The translations under genes and the position numbers were made by a program. A stretch of DNA of 64,000 nucleotides. It comes from Clostridium sartagoforme (GTDB taxonomy: Bacteria > Bacillota > Clostridia > Clostridiales > Clostridiaceae). Position 1 is the stretch's first letter; each line of letters opens with the position of its first letter. The notes beneath the pieces were generated by a model. That model was given only the letters and a program-made list of their open reading frames with translations. It did not search any database and was not told the DNA's origin. Positions 46,325 to 55,294 of the stretch are shown here, one piece after another. The stretch spans positions 1,364,001-1,428,000 of the forward strand of contig NZ_SRYR01000001.1 of assembly GCF_004794105.1 (NCBI RefSeq), written 5' to 3'.

Positions 46325-46699
46325 TTAAAAAGTAAAGCTAAAAATTACTGAAATCAAAGCCGCTACTATAACACCAAGACTACTTATATCTAGTTGAATA
46401 TTTAATGTTGAGTTTCTATTTATTTTCTTTCTAGCATTTTCATTTGATTCTAAAATCATATTAACAAGATATTGAGGATTTATTCGCCCGAACTCTTGCA
46501 TAGACGGTAAGGTAGTATTCCCTTCTATTAAAGAAAAGACAGATAACATTAGTACTACAATTCCTTCAATAAACATTACATCTTTAATTGGAGTACCACT
46601 AACATTAGAAATAATACTTCCTAAAACAAATAAAGTTAATGAACTAATAATAAAAATAAAACTGAACTTTAAAAAGCTATTAGATTTAGTTTTTATCAT
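46325..46699 (-). CDS. Small membrane protein of unknown function
   Basis: About 124 residues from the ATG at 46699 (GGAGG nine bases before); a TTG at 46708 is the extended start. Two N-terminal membrane segments (FSFIFIISSLTLFVLGSII; MFIEGIVVLMLSVFSLI), a polar middle and one C-terminal segment (LGVIVAALISVIFSFTF). Conserved small membrane protein type; no function assigned. Confidence 0.65.
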   Translation of the reverse strand: MIKTKSNSFLKFSFIFIISSLTLFVLGSIISNVSGTPIKDVMFIEGIVVLMLSVFSLIEGNTTLPSMQEFGRINPQYLVNMILESNENARKKINRNSTLNIQLDISSLGVIVAALISVIFSFTF

Positions 46700-46708
46700 A
46701 ATAATCAA

Positions 46709-46993
46709 CCTCCATATTCTCTTTTACAATTAAATATTAACACTTACGCCTATTAATCTCAACATCTTAAGTGGCTATTTAAACATTTTCAATTGTTAAT
46801 ATAACAAAATCTACCTTCTCTTTTTAGTATAGTAATATTATTATAAAGTTTTTCATAATTAATTTTATTAATTTGCTAATCTCATTAAATAACTGCTAAA
46901 TTTTTCATTTAAAAACATTTATGAACACAGTTCAAAATGAAAGGATAATATAGCTAATCTCTTATATTTACTTATTTTGCCTTTATTCAAGAT
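46709..46993. other. Spacer without visible gene upstream of heme oxygenase
   Basis: AT-rich sequence between two divergent genes. I see no reading frame with a ribosome site, no repeat-family copy and no structured RNA in it. Confidence 0.55.
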
Positions 46994-47045
46994 TTGATAA
47001 TTATTTTCAATAATAGTATATTGAAATAAATGATAATTATTATCG
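46994..47045 (+). promoter_or_regulatory. Heme oxygenase promoter with two Fur boxes
   Basis: Box 1 TGATAATTATTTTCA (46995-47009) and box 2 TGATAATTATTATCG (47031-47045) each match the 7-1-7 Fur consensus TGATAATNATTATCA at 14 of 15 positions. A promoter TTGATA (46994-46999), 17 bases, TATATT (47017-47022) lies between them, so bound Fur would block both -35 and early elongation. Confidence 0.85.
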
Positions 47046-47060
47046 ATTGGAGAGATAAAT

Positions 47061-47684
47061 ATGAACAATTTTATGATTGATATTAGAAACAAGACTAATG
47101 TATTGCATAAGGCAGCTGAAAGCTCAGGCTTTACAAAAAAATTATTAAACAAGGAAGCTTCAAAAGAAAGCTATATAGAATATATATATAATTTATATTT
47201 TGTATATGAAGCAATCGAACATAACCTAGATAAACTAGAAAATAATGAATCTGTTAAACCATTTGTAACTAAAGAAATCTATAGAGCTGCTGAAATAAAA
47301 AAAGATATTGAGGCTCTTAATAAAGATAATAGTATAGAAAAATTAGCTTCAACTATTGCATATGTAGATAGAATTAATTCTATAGTAGAAAAAAATCCAA
47401 AGTATATAATAGCTCATGCTTATACTAGATTCTTAGCTGATTTATTTGGTGGTAGAATATTTTACTCAATACTTCAAGAACATTATAACTTAGAAGATAC
47501 CTCATTAAACTATTATGTTTATAAAGATTTAAAAGATATGAAGGCTTATGTAATGAATTATCATAATATGTTAAATACTTTAGAATTAACTGATGCCGAA
47601 AAGGAAGAATTCTTAATTGAAATCTCAAACTCATATATATATAATATGGCTATGTCTAATGAACTTGATGCAAAAAATAATTAA
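47061..47684 (+). CDS. hmuO: Heme oxygenase (biliverdin-producing type)
   Basis: 207 residues, ATG after TGGAGAG. All-helical HO-1 fold: the proximal heme histidine is in NVLHKAAESSGF (His16), with YLYNLYFVYEAIEHNL-type helix A/B and the distal helix glycines in RFLADLFGGRIFYSIL. It degrades heme to biliverdin, CO and iron, providing host-derived iron. A homolog in C. perfringens is an active heme oxygenase. Regulation by iron through Fur is directly suggested by the promoter. It is a single gene, with no heme transporter adjacent. Confidence 0.93.
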   Translation: MNNFMIDIRNKTNVLHKAAESSGFTKKLLNKEASKESYIEYIYNLYFVYEAIEHNLDKLENNESVKPFVTKEIYRAAEIKKDIEALNKDNSIEKLASTIAYVDRINSIVEKNPKYIIAHAYTRFLADLFGGRIFYSILQEHYNLEDTSLNYYVYKDLKDMKAYVMNYHNMLNTLELTDAEKEEFLIEISNSYIYNMAMSNELDAKNN

Positions 47685-47724
47685 TCCATAATTTTTCTAG
47701 ACATTTTTACTTAGTATATTTTAC

Positions 47725-47755
47725 AAATGGGGCTTTTTAAGAAACAGCCCCATTT
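47725..47755. terminator. Bidirectional terminator after heme oxygenase
   Basis: AAATGGGGCT..AGCCCCATTT stem; the outer part of an inverted palindromic repeat. Confidence 0.75.
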
Positions 47756-47882
47756 GGAATTAAAATTAAGAATTATTGATATAATTCTTACAGAATTACT
47801 AAAATTAATTTCTTTTCAAAATTCCTCCTGGAGTTTTTTCATTAATTTTTCATTCTTAATTTTTCATTGTACGACAGTACCT
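47726..47882. repeat. 3'-end palindromic repeat in reverse orientation
   Basis: This copy reads in the opposite direction to 14630-14798: GGGGCT..AGCCCC first, then AATTCTTACAGAATTACT, then CTCCTGGAGTTTT and the arm TTTTTCATTGTACGACAGTACC. It lies between two convergent genes. Confidence 0.8.
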
Positions 47883-47887
47883 TTTTA

Positions 47888-48319
47888 TTATATATAATAA
47901 ATAATATTATCTTTAGATTTTTTATAATTATCTACCAAGTCTTCCAAGGTAATGGACGTAAAATAATCCCTAATTATTAAATTAATATCCTTCCATAAAT
48001 TTTTATTAATAAAGGCTTCCAAATCGTTTTCTTCCTTATCATTAATATCAATAAATATACTGTCTCCTTCTAGCACCTTCAATATATCTATTATAGTCAA
48101 ATCTTTAGGTTCTTTTCCTAATATATATCCACCTTGGGCTCCTTTTCTTCCAAGAATAATTCCAGCCTTTCTAAGCAAAGAAAATATTTGTTCTAAATAT
48201 CTTTCTGAAATACTTTGTCTTTCTGAAATTGCTTTTATGCTTACATTTTCTGATTCCATATTAATTGCTAAGTCAATTAAAGCTCTTAATCCATATCTTC
48301 CCTTAGTTGAAATCTTCAC
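47888..48319 (-). CDS. cymR: Rrf2-family regulator (CymR-like)
   Basis: 143 residues, GTG start after AAAGGTG. The winged helix MKISTKGRYGLRALIDLA and SISERYLEQIFSLLRKAG is typical of Rrf2. The three cysteines that hold the Fe-S cluster in IscR are absent, which fits CymR, a cysteine-metabolism repressor that works with CysK. Placement directly downstream of cysK supports this. The C-terminus is longer and more acidic than usual. Confidence 0.82.
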   Translation of the reverse strand: MKISTKGRYGLRALIDLAINMESENVSIKAISERQSISERYLEQIFSLLRKAGIILGRKGAQGGYILGKEPKDLTIIDILKVLEGDSIFIDINDKEENDLEAFINKNLWKDINLIIRDYFTSITLEDLVDNYKKSKDNIIYYI

Positions 48320-48396
48320 TTTATCACCTTTCTCTTCATTATTCTATATCTTAATAATAAAAGTCACTACTATAAATAGCAATGACTTTGTTTAAA

Positions 48397-49323
48397 TTAT
48401 TTATATAAATCAGTAGATAAATATCTTTCTCCAGTGTCTGGTAAGATTACAACGATATTTTTTTCTTTATTTTCTTCTCTTTGTGCTAATTTTGTTGCTG
48501 CAACTATTGCTGCACCAGAAGATATTCCTACTAATAGTCCTTCTGTTCTAGCTAAGTCCTTTGATGCCTTAAAAGCTTCCTCGTTGTCTACTGCTATAAT
48601 TTCGTCAATAATTGAAACATTTAAATTCTTAGGAATAAATCCAGCCCCAATTCCTTGAATCTTATGAGGACCTGGCTTTCCTCCAGCTATAACTGGTGAA
48701 TTTGTTGGTTCTACTGCTATTATCTTAACATTTGGATTCTTTTCTTTTAAAACTTCACCTACTCCAGTAAGTGTACCACCAGTTCCTACTCCTGATATAA
48801 AGAAATCAACTTTTCCATCTGTATCTGACCAAATTTCTTCTGCAGTAGTTACTCTGTGAATTTGTGGATTAGCTGGGTTTTCAAATTGTTGTAGTATAAT
48901 TGAATTTTCAGTTGAATCCTTTATTTCATTTGCCTTAGCTATTGCACCCTTCATACCTTCTGATCCAGGTGTTAAAACTAATTCAGCTCCAAGAGCTTTT
49001 AAAAGATTTCTTCTTTCTAAACTCATTGTTTCTGGCATTGTTAAAATTAACTTGTACCCTTTTGCTGCAGCTATATAAGCTAATGCAATACCTGTATTAC
49101 CACTAGTTGGTTCTATAATTACTGAATCCTTCTTTAGTAATCCCTTCTTTTCTGCATCATCTATCATACCAAATCCAATTCTATCTTTAACACTACCACC
49201 TGGATTAAAGTATTCAAGTTTTGCTATTACTGTACCTACCACTCCGTTTTCTTTATTATAGTTTGATAATTCTAATAGTGGTGTTTTTCCTATTAAATCC
49301 ACTAAACTTTTTGCTATTGCCAT
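48397..49323 (-). CDS. cysK: Cysteine synthase (O-acetylserine sulfhydrylase)
   Basis: 308 residues. The PLP lysine is in [11 protein letters not shown] (near 45), with [11 protein letters not shown] and [13 protein letters not shown] for PLP phosphate and [12 protein letters not shown] at the end. It joins O-acetylserine and sulfide. In Bacillus CysK also binds CymR as corepressor. ATG after GGAGAG. Confidence 0.96.
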   Translation of the reverse strand: MAIAKSLVDLIGKTPLLELSNYNKENGVVGTVIAKLEYFNPGGSVKDRIGFGMIDDAEKKGLLKKDSVIIEPTSGNTGIALAYIAAAKGYKLILTMPETMSLERRNLLKALGAELVLTPGSEGMKGAIAKANEIKDSTENSIILQQFENPANPQIHRVTTAEEIWSDTDGKVDFFISGVGTGGTLTGVGEVLKEKNPNVKIIAVEPTNSPVIAGGKPGPHKIQGIGAGFIPKNLNVSIIDEIIAVDNEEAFKASKDLARTEGLLVGISSGAAIVAATKLAQREENKEKNIVVILPDTGERYLSTDLYK

Positions 49324-49375
49324 ATTAATCTCTCCTCTTTTTCCTACTATTCCGATATGTTTTTCTTTTAATTAT

Positions 49376-49404
49376 ATATTACTCTATTTTACTTAATTTG
49401 TGAA
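49376..49404 (-). promoter_or_regulatory. Promoter of cysK
   Basis: Minus-strand TTCACA (49399-49404), 17 bases, TAATAT (49376-49381). Downstream, ATATCGGAATAGT may be a regulator half-site. Confidence 0.5.
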
Positions 49405-49429
49405 TACCTTTTTTGAATATTTTAGAAAA

Positions 49430-49459
49430 AAAAGTTTGTATCAAATTTTGATACAAACC
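49430..49459 (-). terminator. Terminator of the ABC transporter operon
   Basis: Minus-strand GTTTGTATCAAAATTTGATACAAAC followed by eight T residues. Confidence 0.9.
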
Positions 49460-49529
49460 CCTATAGTCATTTAAAATTATCTTATGTGAAAAAACAAATA
49501 TTCAATTCTTCTATTAAACTATTAATATT

Positions 49530-50132
49530 TTAGGTTAAATTTATAATTTCTGAAGCCACTGGTTCGCCTTTTAAATATATACAATTAGTTTTCACTCTAG
49601 TTATCTCACTAACATCATGGCTAATTATAATAGTGGTTTTTTCTTTTTCCTTTAAATATGAATAAATAAAATCAATAATTTTATTTTTATTTTCTTTATC
49701 CAATCCTTTAAAAGGCTCATCCATAATAAATATATTCCCATCATATAATAATGCTCTAGCAATACTTACACGTTGCCTCATACCTCCACTTAATTCATGT
49801 GGATATAAATTTTCACAGTTATTTAAGTTCAATTCTTTTAATATATATCTAATTTTTATTTCTTTTTCCTTATTAGTACACTTCTTGTTTAGTACTAATT
49901 CTAAATTTTCATAAACATTCTTCCAAGGTAAAAGCCTCGGTTCTTGGAATACAACACTAATATCTTCATCTTTCATTAAAAGGTTATCCATAATATATTT
50001 TATAAGTGTTGTTTTTCCAACTCCAGACTCTCCCATAATAAAGTTTATATCTTTTTCTTTAATATCAATAGAGAAGTCTTTATATAGTATTCTATCTCCA
50101 AAAGAAATATTAATATTCTCATACTTAATCAA
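49530..50132 (-). CDS. ABC transporter ATPase (SsuB/TauB-like)
   Basis: 200 residues, TTG start overlapping the permease stop. Walker A MGESGVGKTTLIKYI (near 34), Q-loop FQEPRLLPW, signature [15 protein letters not shown], Walker B FIMDEPFKGLD and H-loop IISHDV. It is shorter than typical family members (about 240-255) because the C-terminal extension is missing. It energises the importer with the next two genes. Sulfonate or another organic sulfur compound is suggested only by the neighbouring cysK. Confidence 0.87.
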   Translation of the reverse strand: MIKYENINISFGDRILYKDFSIDIKEKDINFIMGESGVGKTTLIKYIMDNLLMKDEDISVVFQEPRLLPWKNVYENLELVLNKKCTNKEKEIKIRYILKELNLNNCENLYPHELSGGMRQRVSIARALLYDGNIFIMDEPFKGLDKENKNKIIDFIYSYLKEKEKTTIIISHDVSEITRVKTNCIYLKGEPVASEIINLT

Positions 50133-50892
50133 TTAAATATCTCCCACCTTTTAAAGACTTTTTAATTATAAAAAGAATTACCTTATCTAAAATATAAGAT
50201 AGCAAAGCAACAATAATTATCCAAGCAAAAATTCCTGGAGTATTAAAGTTAATCTTTGCTCCTTGTATTGCTGTTCCTATACCATACTTTGGTTGCCCAA
50301 ATACTTCTCCTGCAACAACAACCTTAAAAGCTAATGAAAAAGTAGAGGTAGCAATTTGAGATATATTAATAAAAACAGATTGCATATAAAAGTTTTTAAG
50401 TTTCTCTTTAAATGTGATCTTATAAATATCTAACATCTCTACTAACTGCTCATTGCTATTTAAGATGGAATTTATAGTTGTTTCATATAAAATAGGAAAT
50501 GATATAACTATACCTATTAAGTAAGGTGAAGAGTTTTTATTTAGCCATATTAATGCAATTAAAATAAAAGCAATATTGGGAATTGATTTAATAATTGAAT
50601 TAATAGGATAAAAAAAGTTGTAAATATATTTATTAAAGCTTGATAACACACCCAATAATATTGCAATTATAGATGCTACTAAAAAACTAATTATTGCCCT
50701 AAACAACGAATATCCAATGTCTAACAAAAAACTCTTGTCTCTAAATATTGTTATAATTTCATTTACCACTTCATTAGCCTTTGGTAAATAAATTGAATTA
50801 TCAATAATATTAGAAATAATTATCCAAATAATACTTAATAGTGTAATAGAAATAAATATAAGTCTTTTATCCTTCATAGAAGAACTCTTCAT
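50125..50892 (-). CDS. ABC transporter permease (SsuC-like)
   Basis: 255 residues with six membrane segments. FLVASIIAILLGVLSSFNKY precedes the EAA loop around MLDIYKITFKEKLKNFYMQS, and VVVAGEVFGQPKYGIGTAI is typical of SsuC/TauC/ThiX. The start overlaps the binding-protein stop; ATG 50892 has no clear ribosome site and ATG 50877 is an alternative, suggesting translational coupling. Confidence 0.87.
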   Translation of the reverse strand: MKSSSMKDKRLIFISITLLSIIWIIISNIIDNSIYLPKANEVVNEIITIFRDKSFLLDIGYSLFRAIISFLVASIIAILLGVLSSFNKYIYNFFYPINSIIKSIPNIAFILIALIWLNKNSSPYLIGIVISFPILYETTINSILNSNEQLVEMLDIYKITFKEKLKNFYMQSVFINISQIATSTFSLAFKVVVAGEVFGQPKYGIGTAIQGAKINFNTPGIFAWIIIVALLSYILDKVILFIIKKSLKGGRYLID

Positions 50893-51844
50893 CTGGCACT
50901 TTTTCTCCTATTGATTTAGCATTTGCAGCTTCTAGGATCTTAAAATAATTAATATAATCTTCTTTATTATCCTCTGCTGGTACAAAAGTAATATTACTAT
51001 TTTCAATTGATTTTTCAAGGATATTTACATCTACCTGTGATCCATTATCTACAGAGAAAGTTGCAGCATCCTTTTTATTTTCATTAACCCAATTTATTGA
51101 ACTTTCTACTTCTTTTAATAGCTCTTTTACAAATTTATTATTATTACTAATTAAATCTTCTTTAATAATTAAACTTGCTTGTGGAAATCCATTTTCACTA
51201 TTAAATTTTTCCTTCCAAATATCATTTAGGCTTCCAATAACTTTAATATCTTGATTTTTACTTAGTATAGTAGTTAATGCAGGTTCAGGAACCACTGCAT
51301 ATTTAGCTTTTCCACCTAATATAGCCGGTGCAAGTTCTGTTGCCCCACCTACATAACTATATGTAACATCATTAATATTAAGTTCTTTTAATAAAGCTTT
51401 AAAAACAATATCTGGAGTTAGTCCATTACCAATGTTATATACTTCCTTACCACTTAAGTTCTCAATATCTATTTCACCTTCAGTTGAAATTAAATATAAA
51501 GCTCCAAAACCAGTAGTTCCTACAAGTTTATAACCTAAACCCTTATTATAAGCTTGTGCTGCTAGATTAGATGGAACTATTGCTATGTCTGGTTCCCCCT
51601 TCATAACTGATGCAGCTAAAGTATCTGCTGTATTTTCAATGGAATAATTAATATTATATTTCTTATCAACTTGAATATTTTCTTTTATCATCTTCGATAT
51701 TGCCGTTGAAGGTACTCCATTAGGTGCTACAAAAGATATATCTGTTTTTACCACATCTTCTTCCGTCTTAGCACATCCTGCAAATGACAATGCCATAATA
51801 AATAATGCTATTAAACTAATTACAATTCTACTTCTTTTCTTCAT
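50867..51844 (-). CDS. ABC transporter substrate-binding lipoprotein (NMT1/SsuA-like)
   Basis: 325 residues. Signal peptide KKRSRIVISLIALFIMALS with lipobox SFAGC. The mature part opens ISFVAPNGVPSTAISKMI and contains MKGEPDIAIVPSNLAAQAYN, characteristic of the NMT1/ABC-transporter binding family. It is anchored outside and delivers ligand to the permease. It is first of the three-gene operon. The ligand is unknown; candidates are sulfonates, other sulfur sources or thiamine precursors. Confidence 0.87.
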   Translation of the reverse strand: MKKRSRIVISLIALFIMALSFAGCAKTEEDVVKTDISFVAPNGVPSTAISKMIKENIQVDKKYNINYSIENTADTLAASVMKGEPDIAIVPSNLAAQAYNKGLGYKLVGTTGFGALYLISTEGEIDIENLSGKEVYNIGNGLTPDIVFKALLKELNINDVTYSYVGGATELAPAILGGKAKYAVVPEPALTTILSKNQDIKVIGSLNDIWKEKFNSENGFPQASLIIKEDLISNNNKFVKELLKEVESSINWVNENKKDAATFSVDNGSQVDVNILEKSIENSNITFVPAEDNKEDYINYFKILEAANAKSIGEKVPDEEFFYEG

Positions 51845-51878
51845 ATCTATTCCCCCTTATAAATCCATTATATATTTC

Positions 51879-51960
51879 TTTCAATAAATAATCTACTTTT
51901 TAAGTATTTATGATATTTTAAGTTAAGAATAATTTAAAATATAAATTACATTAATTGAAA
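51879..51960. repeat. A element copy 3
   Basis: 82 bp, TTTCAATAAATAATCTACTTT to ATAAATTACATTAATTGAAA. It is the same length as the other two copies. Confidence 0.85.
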
Positions 51961-51978
51961 TAATCAATTGATTAATTT

Positions 51979-52069
51979 TTTATAAGTTGAGCACATAACT
52001 TATAAACTAATATATTTTAGCTATAATTACAACTTAGTAAAATATAAAACTTTATTGCAACTTATATAT
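51979..52069. repeat. B element copy 7, fused to A element
   Basis: 91 bp, TTATAAGTTG to TTTATTGCAACTTATATA. The composite is 51879-52069, in the same order and orientation as at 18305 and 27198. It lies between the divergent ABC operon and DUF4003 gene. Confidence 0.85.
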
Positions 52070-52146
52070 CATTTTATATATTAATAAAGAATTTAGTAGA
52101 CATTTTATTTATAAGGTATCATTAAACCCATAATGAAGTAAACTAT

Positions 52147-52175
52147 TTGACTTTTACAAAATTTGTAATTATAAT
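52147..52175 (+). promoter_or_regulatory. Sigma-A promoter of DUF4003 gene
   Basis: TTGACT (52147-52152), 17 bases, TATAAT (52170-52175), 29 bases before the ATG. Confidence 0.78.
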
Positions 52176-52204
52176 ATTCCTATAATAATTGAAGGGGTGA
52201 AATT

Positions 52205-53197
52205 ATGATAGAAGATAAAGTTAATCTTTTAGTTAAGAATAGTAACAATTTAGAAAATGTTAAATCCAGTTTTTTAGCTGGTGTTTTTAAAAAATGTAAT
52301 GCCCTAACATTAACACTAAAGGGTCTTGAAGCAGACGTTTATCAAATTAATAATTGCATAGATATAATAAAGACTAACTCTGGTGTATTATCTAACTTTA
52401 GAGGAAATAATTTATTAACTACAGCAGTTAATTTATCAATTTTAGATAATCCTGAAGAAAGCTTTAATGAATTTATTATTATATATGAAAAATTGAAAAA
52501 ACATTTTTATACTAATGAATTCTTAGTGTTAGCTTCCCAAATTATATATAATTATAAAAACGAAAGAAGCGTAGATGAAATAGTAGTAGATACTAGAAAA
52601 GTCTATGATTTAATGAAGGAAAATCACCTATTCTTAACTGGACAAGAAGATATTTGTTCTGCTGCATTAATTGCTACTACTTGTGATGATTTAAATAGTA
52701 CTTTTACTGATATGGAAAGATGTTATAGCATATTAAGAAAAAATGGATTTTGGAGTGGAAATAATCTTCAAGCATTAACTCATATACTTTCCTTATTTGG
52801 GGGTACTGCAGAAGAAAAGTGTAATAAGATGATTTTACTAAATAATGTACTAAAAAGAAGCAATACACATATAGATGGCTATTCACTACCTATTTTAGGT
52901 GTTGTTGCACTTACAACTTCTGATTATGATAAATTTTCTAAAGATCTTGAATCAGTAAATAAAGTATTAAAAAAACAACATGGATTTGGAAACTTTTCTT
53001 TAGGTTCATCCTTAAGAAATATTATATCAGCTTCTTTAATTTGTGTAGATTCCCTTGAGAGTGACAAGGATTCCTTAAGTTATAAGATTATTGAAACTAC
53101 TAAGAATATATCTTTAAATATTGTAATGATTATGCAAATAGCTGCTTCTAGTGCAGCCACTACTGCATCTATAGCTGTATCAACTTCAAATAGCTAA
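52205..53197 (+). CDS. DUF4003 family protein
   Basis: 330 residues, ATG after GAAGGGG. Mostly helical, with SSFLAGVFKKCNALTLTLKG, FRGNNLLTTAVNLSI, FLTGQEDICSAALIATTCDD and GFGNFSLGSSLRNIISASLI, which match the DUF4003 family as I know it. The C-terminus ends in a small-residue-rich AASSAATTASIAVSTSNS tail. Function unknown. Single gene with a near-consensus promoter and a strong terminator. Confidence 0.8.
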   Translation: MIEDKVNLLVKNSNNLENVKSSFLAGVFKKCNALTLTLKGLEADVYQINNCIDIIKTNSGVLSNFRGNNLLTTAVNLSILDNPEESFNEFIIIYEKLKKHFYTNEFLVLASQIIYNYKNERSVDEIVVDTRKVYDLMKENHLFLTGQEDICSAALIATTCDDLNSTFTDMERCYSILRKNGFWSGNNLQALTHILSLFGGTAEEKCNKMILLNNVLKRSNTHIDGYSLPILGVVALTTSDYDKFSKDLESVNKVLKKQHGFGNFSLGSSLRNIISASLICVDSLESDKDSLSYKIIETTKNISLNIVMIMQIAASSAATTASIAVSTSNS

Positions 53198-53198
53198 A

Positions 53199-53238
53199 AT
53201 TAAAGCCTTAAAGTTTAATCTTCAAACTTTAAGGCTTT
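53199..53238. terminator. Bidirectional terminator, 15-bp stem
   Basis: AAAGCCTTAAAGTTT, AATCTTC, AAACTTTAAGGCTTT. It overlaps the end of the RNase Z coding region. Confidence 0.9.
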
Positions 53239-54156
53239 CTTCATACCATCTTCACCTATAATAGTATTATTAAAAACTGATTTAGCATTATCTATAAAAT
53301 CTATAGGTTCATTCATTGCTGGGCTAAAATGCGTAAGTAATAATTCTTCTGCATTACTATCCTTAGCTAAAATCCCAGCTTCTCTAAAAGTCATATGCTT
53401 ATTCTTAATAGCCTTCTCTATATCTTCATCACTTCCATATGTTCCTTCACATATAAATAAATCACTATTTTCTATCAAATCTATAATTTTATCAGTTGGT
53501 CTCGTATCTGTTATATAACTTAACTTAATTCCCCTTCTTTCATCTCCAAGAACCATAGAACTGTTATAGATTAGTCCATTATGTTCTATCTTCTCTTCTC
53601 TTTGTAGCTTACTCCATAATACTTTAGGAACATTTCCTTCTACAGCTTTTTCTAAATTAAATTTTCTTTTTCTTTTAAGGTATAAACTATACCCAATACA
53701 AGGTGCTGAATGATTAAGTTCTTCTGTATTAATTATAAGATCAGACCTATCTTTTTCTGATATCTCTATAAAATTCTTCTTAATAGCTAAAGATAACTCC
53801 CTTGGATTTTCTATTATCTCTAACTTATATGGTAAGTATGGAAATAATACACTTAGCCCTTTTATTACGTTAGTAATTCCTTCTGGTCCAACTATTATTA
53901 ACTTTTCTTCTCTTCCACTATTTCCAATGGTAGAAAGAAGTCCTGGTAATCCAACAATATGATCTCCATGAACATGAGTTATTAAAATTATATCTATTGC
54001 CTTAAAGCCTAAATTATTTTTCCTAATGGCAACTTGAGTTCCTTCACCTACATCTATTAATATTTTTCTTCCATTTATATTTATAAAAAGAGATGATAAA
54101 TGTCTATTAGGCATAGGCATTCCTCCACCACAACCAAGCAAAGTTAAATCTATCAT
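53215..54156 (-). CDS. rnz: Ribonuclease Z (tRNase Z)
   Basis: 313 residues from the ATG at 54156 (AGGGGTG before it); the longer start at 54207 is unlikely. Metallo-beta-lactamase fold: [17 protein letters not shown], the zinc motif [18 protein letters not shown], a later YITDTRPT aspartate and LLTHFSP histidine. It cuts pre-tRNA 3' trailers. The flexible arm (CIERS-like exosite) is in the middle region near 150-200. Confidence 0.93.
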   Translation of the reverse strand: MIDLTLLGCGGGMPMPNRHLSSLFININGRKILIDVGEGTQVAIRKNNLGFKAIDIILITHVHGDHIVGLPGLLSTIGNSGREEKLIIVGPEGITNVIKGLSVLFPYLPYKLEIIENPRELSLAIKKNFIEISEKDRSDLIINTEELNHSAPCIGYSLYLKRKRKFNLEKAVEGNVPKVLWSKLQREEKIEHNGLIYNSSMVLGDERRGIKLSYITDTRPTDKIIDLIENSDLFICEGTYGSDEDIEKAIKNKHMTFREAGILAKDSNAEELLLTHFSPAMNEPIDFIDNAKSVFNNTIIGEDGMKKALKFED

Positions 54157-54180
54157 AATAACACCCCTTGTGTGCAGTAT

Positions 54181-54333
54181 GCACCATTTACAATTAACAA
54201 TTAACAATTAATAATTAAGGAAAAAACTCCATTAGGAGTTTTTAAAAGGAATTACTTATATAATTCTAGACGAATTATATAAGTAATTGTTCATTTTTTA
54301 TTTTAAATTAAGTATTGTGCGATATCCCTAATT
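54181..54333. repeat. 3'-end palindromic repeat after deoD
   Basis: Arm CAATTAACAATTAACAATTAA, hairpin AAAAACTCCATTAGGAGTTTTT (54222-54243, the deoD terminator), a perfect inner palindrome AATTACTTATATAATTC/GAATTATATAAGTAATT and end GTATTGTGCGATATCCC. Confidence 0.75.
54222..54243 (-). terminator. Terminator of deoD
   Basis: Minus-strand AAAAACTCC TAAT GGAGTTTTT followed by TCC; inside the repeat. Confidence 0.72.
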
Positions 54334-54342
54334 ATATAAACT

Positions 54343-55053
54343 TTATTTAGCAAGTTCTAAAGCAATTTCCATCATATCAGTAAAACTTTCTTGTCTTTCT
54401 TCTGGTGATGTTTCAATACCTTTAAATACATGATCAGAAATTGTAAGTATTGATAAGGCTTCTACTCCATACTTAGCAGCAAGAGTATATAATTCTGCTG
54501 ACTCCATTTCTACAGCTAAACAACCATATTCAGCCCAAAGATTAAGTCCTCCAACATTTGTATCATCATAAAATAAATCTGAAGATAAAATATTACCTAC
54601 CTTCATATTTAACCCTTTTTCTTTTCCCTTATTATATGCATCTAATAAAAGATCAAAGTTTGCTGTTGGTGCATAATCCATGCCAAGGAATCTTCTATTA
54701 TTAATTCCTGAATTAGTTGATGCACTTTGTGCTAAAACTATATCTCTTACATTGACATTATCGTTTATTGAACCAGCAGATCCAATTCTAATAAGTCTTT
54801 TTGCTCCATAAAATCTTATAAGCTCGTTTACATAAATAGAATGTGATGGTAATCCCATTCCTGTTCCTTGCACAGATATTCTTTTTCCTTTGTATGTTCC
54901 TGTATATCCATACATCCCTCTTACAGTATTATAACAAACAGGATTTTCTAAATAAGTTTCAGCTATAAACTTAGCTCTTAATGGATCTCCTGGTAATAGT
55001 ACTGTTTCAGCTATAGCTCCTTCATCAGCCATTATGTGTAAATGCTTTGCCAT
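54343..55053 (-). CDS. deoD: Purine-nucleoside phosphorylase (DeoD type)
   Basis: 236 residues, the hexameric DeoD family. [29 protein letters not shown] opens it; [20 protein letters not shown] and [16 protein letters not shown] follow, with [10 protein letters not shown] (catalytic Asp) near the end. It splits purine (deoxy)ribonucleosides for salvage. ATG after AAGGAG. Single gene. Confidence 0.95.
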   Translation of the reverse strand: MAKHLHIMADEGAIAETVLLPGDPLRAKFIAETYLENPVCYNTVRGMYGYTGTYKGKRISVQGTGMGLPSHSIYVNELIRFYGAKRLIRIGSAGSINDNVNVRDIVLAQSASTNSGINNRRFLGMDYAPTANFDLLLDAYNKGKEKGLNMKVGNILSSDLFYDDTNVGGLNLWAEYGCLAVEMESAELYTLAAKYGVEALSILTISDHVFKGIETSPEERQESFTDMMEIALELAK

Positions 55054-55141
55054 ATAAAATTCTCCTTATTAATAAATTTTTCTCTATAATAATGGAGCTT
55101 AACAAATAAATTTAATATAATAACTAAAAATGATTTAACTT

Positions 55142-55205
55142 TAAAACTTACTAAAGGAGTTTTTCTATTAATTCTTCATTCTTAATTATTAATTTTTAAT
55201 TGTAC
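55142..55205. repeat. Half copy of the palindromic repeat
   Basis: ACTAAAGGAGTTTTTCTATT and the arm ATTCTTCATTCTTAATTATTA. The left half is missing. Confidence 0.5.
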
Positions 55206-55249
55206 TAAAGCGCCATCTATATTAATTATATACTCTTATATAAAAATTA

Positions 55250-55290
55250 AAAAGTGTAACTAGTAATATTATTTACTAATTACACTTAAA
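55250..55290 (-). terminator. Terminator of endolysin-like amidase
   Basis: AAGTGTAACTAGTAA pairs with TTACTAATTACACTT, one mismatch; T-rich tract on the minus strand. Confidence 0.8.
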
Positions 55291-55294
55291 AATA

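Noticed and set aside
47425-47634. Antisense frame in heme oxygenase gene
   Set aside because: Shadow; no motif or ribosome site.
51845-52204. Thiamine riboswitch before the ABC transporter
   Set aside because: No CTGAGA/ACCTGA thi-box sequence; the spacer holds a composite repeat and the DUF4003 promoter.
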